This document shows positions 60,904-64,000 of a stretch of 64,000 nucleotides of DNA, one piece after another. The DNA comes from CAIUGU01 sp040080215 (GTDB lineage: Bacteria > Pseudomonadota > Gammaproteobacteria > Steroidobacterales > Steroidobacteraceae), in assembly GCA_040080215.1 (NCBI GenBank), contig JBEBIT010000001.1, positions 1 through 64,000 of the forward strand, read 5' to 3'. Both the position numbers and the translations under genes were made by a program. Within the stretch, counting starts at the first letter, position 1; every line of letters starts with the position of its first letter. The notes beneath the pieces are model-generated. The model had not been told where the DNA came from. It did no database searches and worked only from the letters and a program-made list of their open reading frames with translations.

Positions 60904-60940
60904 AGAAGGGCCACCCCGCGGTGGTCCTTCTTTCGTTTCA
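60904..60940 (+). terminator. Intrinsic terminator of cysB
   Basis: AGAAGGGCCACC (60904-60915) and GGTGGTCCTTCT (60920-60931) form a 12-bp stem with a CCGC loop and one G-T pair, followed by TTCGTTT. It lies 40 bases after the cysB stop and 24 bases before the stop of the opposing receptor gene. The opposite orientation lacks a T tract, so it serves mainly cysB. Confidence 0.85.
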
Positions 60941-60954
60941 GCGACGACTGATCG

Positions 60955-63369
60955 TCAGAACGACGCCTTGACCGACAGGCCGTAGGTGCGCGGTTCACCC
61001 GGCTGGCCGACGACAAGTCCCGTGCTGCCGGACTGCGTCGTCAGGTAGTCGAAGAACTCCCGGTCGAACGCGTTGTGCACCCAGCCGTACACATCCCACC
61101 CGCTGTCCGTCTTGAAGCCCAAGCGGAAGTTCGCGAGTCCGTAGCCTGCCACGTCGGTGTAGAGCGAGCGTGACGGGTTCGACGAGAACTTCGAACGGTA
61201 GCTCGCGTCTGCCCCGAAGTAGGCATCACCGGACTTGCCCAGGAGCAACGTCGGCCGCTCGTACTGGAAGCCGTACGAGAACGACAGCTTCGAGATGCCA
61301 GGCAACCATTGTCCCGAGATGTTGCAGAACGCCGGGCTGAATCCGCCTGCCGTGCCGGGTGCACTCGCCGGGTTCAGGGCCGTCGCGGTCGTGCCACCAG
61401 CCAGTTCCGGCGGGCACGGTGCATCGGGGAACTCGACGTACTCGTGGTCCGTGAGCGCACCGTTGACGTACAGGTTCAGGCCCTCAGCTGGCCGGGCCGC
61501 GAGATCCGCCTCAAGGCCGCGAACCCGGACCTTCCTGGCGTTCGCGAGATAGCCGCGAATCACGTTGGCCTGGCTGTTCGTCACCGTGGCCTGGTAATCC
61601 GAGATCTCCGTCCAGAAGCCGGCCAGGTTCAGCGTGACCGTGCGGTTGAAGAGCTGCGTCTTGAGGCCCACCTCGTAGTGGTTCTCGGACTCCGGCTTCA
61701 CGGTTTCGACGGCGGTGATGGGCGCGTTGTTCGCATCGAGCGGCAGGCCCGAGAGGTTGATGCCGCCGGATTTGAACGAGCGCGCGTAGGTCGCATAGCC
61801 GAGGATATCCGGCGTGAAATCGTACGAGGCCGTGAAATCACCCGAGATGTTCATGTCGTCGAACCTGGGCTGGTAGCTCTGCGGGGCCAGCACGCCGAGC
61901 TGTGCCGCGGTCAGCGCCGTGTTGGTTGCATTGGTGACCGTGGCAATGTACTTGCCTTCCTTCCTGTCGTAGTTGAAGCGCAGACCCGGCTGCAGGCGGA
62001 ACGAATCCGACACGTGCCACGTGAACTGCCCGAATGCCGCTGCGCTCGTGTTCTTGAGGCCGATGTCATTGTTCGCGCGCAGGCCGTTCAGGATGGAAGG
62101 CACGCTCTGGTTGGCGCCACTCAGCAGCCACCGGCTGGCCAGCGCGCCCTGTTCCTGGACCCCCTTCGTGTCGATCGTCTGGTAGAACCCGTACAGGCCC
62201 ACGACGTAATCGATATTCGACCCGGAGGACGCGTAGCGTACTTCCTGCGACCACTGCCGCTGCTGGGACGGATTCTGCGAGATCGTCGTGATGGGCAGGC
62301 CCGTGAAGTCGCGGTCGTTCGCCGGACCCCAATCCCACTTGCGGTAGGCGGAGACGGACGTCAGCTGGCCCGGGCCGACTTTCCATTCCGCGAGGACGGA
62401 ACCGCCGCCGAATTGCTGCTCCGCTGCCAGCGTCGCATCGATGTCGGTAAGCCGGTCGAACGGGTTCAAGCTGGGCGGAACGTAATTGTTGGACGCCGCT
62501 GCGAGCGAGGCATATTGACGATTGAGCGGGCGCTGCGTCGCGCCAGTCCGGACGTACACCGTACCGAATCCATACGGATTCTGGCGCGAATAGTCGGTGG
62601 AGAACGTGACGTCCAGCGAATCGGTGGCCTTCCACAGCAGCTGGCCCTTGAAGCCGAGGTTGTTCTGCTCGTTGATCCACTTGCCGGTCGAAACGTTGTA
62701 GATCGTGCCGCGGCGATCAGTGAACGACGTGCCAAGCCGGAACGCCAGCTTGTCATCGATCAACGGTGCGGAGATGGATCCCTTGGCCTGCACGTAGTCC
62801 AGGTTGCCGTAGTTGATCTCGGCACGGCCTTCGGTCGTGAAGCTGGGCTTGCGCGTCGTGACGTTGATGGCGCCGGCCGTCGTGTTCTTGCCGTAGAGCG
62901 TGCCCTGCGGGCCGCGCAGCACTTCCACCTGGTCCACATCGAGGAAGTCGAACGTGGCCGTCGCGCTGCGCGCGTAATAGACCTGGTCGATGTAGATGCC
63001 GACGCCCTGCTCGATGCCGTCGTTCGTGAGGCCGAATGGCGCACCGAGACCGCGGATCGTGGCCGCGGAGTTGCGGGGATTGCTGGAGTAGAACTGGATG
63101 GACGGCTGCAGCTGCGTCAGCTTGCCGACGTTGAACGTGCCCGTCGATTCGATGGTCGCGGAGTTGAGCACGGAGATCGCGAGCGGCACGTCCTGCGATT
63201 GCTCTTCACGGCGACGGGCCGTGACGACGACGTTGTCGAGGTTATCCGCCCTCGGGGCATCGGCCGCGTGGACCGTGGCCGGAACGGTCCCCACGAGCGC
63301 CGCGGCGACGGCTGCTGCGAGACTCAACGTGTAACCGGCATGTTGCTTGAGAGAGAATCGTGCGCTCAC
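60955..63369 (-). CDS. TonB-dependent outer-membrane receptor
   Basis: About 804 residues. The signal peptide (SARFSLKQHAGYTLSLAAAV, ending near TVHAA) is followed by a TonB-box-like NVVVTARRREEQSQDVPL, the plug (STGTFNVGKLTQLQPSIQF, GTLYGKNTTAGAINV) and the barrel ending YGLSVKASF. I placed the start at GTG 63369, with AGGGA 9 bases upstream, because it gives a clean signal peptide. Longer frames from 63429 or 63465 exist but extend it with unusual residues. The ligand is unknown. It sits between cysB and a sulfate-binding-protein gene. Confidence 0.85.
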   Translation of the reverse strand: MSARFSLKQHAGYTLSLAAAVAAALVGTVPATVHAADAPRADNLDNVVVTARRREEQSQDVPLAISVLNSATIESTGTFNVGKLTQLQPSIQFYSSNPRNSAATIRGLGAPFGLTNDGIEQGVGIYIDQVYYARSATATFDFLDVDQVEVLRGPQGTLYGKNTTAGAINVTTRKPSFTTEGRAEINYGNLDYVQAKGSISAPLIDDKLAFRLGTSFTDRRGTIYNVSTGKWINEQNNLGFKGQLLWKATDSLDVTFSTDYSRQNPYGFGTVYVRTGATQRPLNRQYASLAAASNNYVPPSLNPFDRLTDIDATLAAEQQFGGGSVLAEWKVGPGQLTSVSAYRKWDWGPANDRDFTGLPITTISQNPSQQRQWSQEVRYASSGSNIDYVVGLYGFYQTIDTKGVQEQGALASRWLLSGANQSVPSILNGLRANNDIGLKNTSAAAFGQFTWHVSDSFRLQPGLRFNYDRKEGKYIATVTNATNTALTAAQLGVLAPQSYQPRFDDMNISGDFTASYDFTPDILGYATYARSFKSGGINLSGLPLDANNAPITAVETVKPESENHYEVGLKTQLFNRTVTLNLAGFWTEISDYQATVTNSQANVIRGYLANARKVRVRGLEADLAARPAEGLNLYVNGALTDHEYVEFPDAPCPPELAGGTTATALNPASAPGTAGGFSPAFCNISGQWLPGISKLSFSYGFQYERPTLLLGKSGDAYFGADASYRSKFSSNPSRSLYTDVAGYGLANFRLGFKTDSGWDVYGWVHNAFDREFFDYLTTQSGSTGLVVGQPGEPRTYGLSVKASF

Positions 63370-63543
63370 TGTGAATGATCCCTGCTGTATGGAGAACGGC
63401 GGCGCATGCAGCGCCTGATGAGTCAGCATGCTAGGGACCGAAGAGTGAGATTGCAGTCGCGTCACCGTAGCAAAGCGGTTACGTAGGCGATGGTGGGGTG
63501 AAGATTCGGGATGGACGTGATTCGCCGGCGTCTCGCCAGTTTT

Positions 63544-63559
63544 GTTACCGGTCTGTAAC
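63544..63559. promoter_or_regulatory. Inverted repeat GTTAC-N6-GTAAC upstream of the sulfate-binding-protein gene
   Basis: A perfect 5-bp palindrome with a 6-base centre lies 78-93 bases upstream of the sulfate-binding-protein gene. Further taaccg repeats follow at 63556-63561 and 63577-63582. CysB sites are poorly conserved, so assignment to CysB rests only on proximity. Confidence 0.35.
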
Positions 63560-63636
63560 CGGCGGGCGACTGACGCGTAACCGCGGGTCGAATTACCATG
63601 CCCGCCTGTATCACCGGACCCGGAGTGCTTGGATCA

Positions 63637-64000
63637 ATGAACAGGAATGACTGGCTGCGTGGCGCTGCCACGACGGTGGCCCTCGGCGCCCTGATGGGCG
63701 CATCCATGGCGGCCTACGCCAAGAACGTCACGCTGCTCAATGTGTCGTACGACCCGACGCGGGAGCTGTATGTCGACTACAACAAGGCGTTCGCCAAGTA
63801 CTGGAAGGCGAAGACCGGCGACGACGTGCGGGTGAACCAGGCGCACGGCGGTTCTGGCGCCCAGGCGCGCGGCGTCATCGACGGGCTGCGAGCCGACGTC
63901 GTCACGCTCGCGCTGGCGGCTGACATCGACGGCATTGCCACCAACGGCAAGCTGCTGCCCGTGAACTGGCAGAGCCGGCTGCCGGACAACAGCTCTCCCT
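63637..64000 (+). CDS. sbp: Sulfate ABC transporter substrate-binding protein (3' end outside window)
   Basis: The first 121 residues of a periplasmic sulfate-binding protein. A signal peptide ends at about residue 28 (MAAYA|KNVTLL). The mature start LLNVSYDPTRELYVDYNKAF and the motif VNQAHGGSGAQARGVIDG are diagnostic of Sbp/CysP, whose backbone amides bind sulfate. The frame is open to the window edge, and cysT-cysW-cysA probably follow (inference). cysB 2.8 kb away is the likely regulator. Confidence 0.93.
   Translation, partial: MNRNDWLRGAATTVALGALMGASMAAYAKNVTLLNVSYDPTRELYVDYNKAFAKYWKAKTGDDVRVNQAHGGSGAQARGVIDGLRADVVTLALAADIDGIATNGKLLPVNWQSRLPDNSSP

Noticed and set aside
61309..63378. A 689-codon plus-strand frame opposite the second TonB-dependent receptor
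   Set aside because: The receptor on the other strand is unmistakable. The frame is arginine-rich without domain motifs, as expected for an antisense shadow.
1..64000. CRISPR arrays, tRNA or rRNA genes
   Set aside because: No regularly spaced repeats of CRISPR length and no T-loop-type GTTCGAATC sequence in a cloverleaf context were found in noncoding DNA.

Overview
The window reads as the chromosome of a GC-rich gammaproteobacterium. The evidence is the company of genes: an AlgZ/AlgR-type two-component pair next to hemC-hemD-hemX-hemY, dapF-DUF484-xerC, hslV-hslU, ubiE-ubiJ-ubiB, a trp operon with a leader-peptide attenuator, and a CysB-type regulator. TonB-dependent receptors, TPR-sulfotransferases and tannase-like esterases point towards the Xanthomonadales/Nevskiales/Steroidobacterales side of the class. 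That placement is inference and the species cannot be told. No rRNA, tRNA, CRISPR array, prophage or intact transposase gene was seen.

Layout. 1-9.6 kb: two-component pair, an inward-facing yqjD-yqjE-yqjK-like membrane-stress trio, an AI-2E-family membrane protein, then a tightly overlapping haem-synthesis run (hemC, hemD, hemX, hemY) continuing into a ferredoxin-reductase-like flavoprotein and an epimerase-like protein. 9.7-20.2 kb: solitary ParA, CoA-binding protein, dapF, DUF484, xerC, hslVU, a short tandem-repeat patch, DUF971, MazG-like protein, ubiE-ubiJ-ubiB and an EamA transporter. 20.2-29.4 kb (minus strand): thioesterase-like protein, DUF2007, DedA, a small EF-hand protein, then trpA, trpB, trpF, trpC, trpD, trpG and trpE, read from the right. 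The operon begins with a three-tryptophan leader peptide and a terminator hairpin, and it is interrupted between trpG and trpD by a 320-bp MITE-like element. Divergent from it lies aroQ.

30-47.8 kb looks accessory: MFS symporter, GT39-like membrane protein, peroxiredoxin, a tandem pair of four-helix membrane proteins, CBS protein, NHL-type secreted protein, alpha/beta hydrolase, two tandem tannase/feruloyl-esterase paralogues, a TPR-sulfotransferase, a TonB-dependent receptor with a sigma-54-like promoter, an orphan substrate-binding protein and an exported FAH-family enzyme. A plausible theme is uptake and breakdown of aromatic esters, but the substrate cannot be read from sequence.

47.8-58 kb is a sulfide-linked block. 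An ArsR-family regulator carries two cysteines with the same 66-residue spacing I recall for the persulfide sensors BigR/SqrR. It is followed by a TSUP-family permease. Divergently runs DUF2892, RND adaptor, RND pump, a sulfide:quinone oxidoreductase with all three catalytic cysteines, a TolC-type channel, thioredoxin 2, a VIT-family transporter and a small lipoprotein. A near-perfect palindrome sits exactly in the 17-bp spacer of a strong sigma-70 promoter for that divergent run. The right end carries a DUF885 lipoprotein, cysB with its terminator, a second TonB-dependent receptor and the start of a sulfate-binding protein gene, so sulfur metabolism recurs there.
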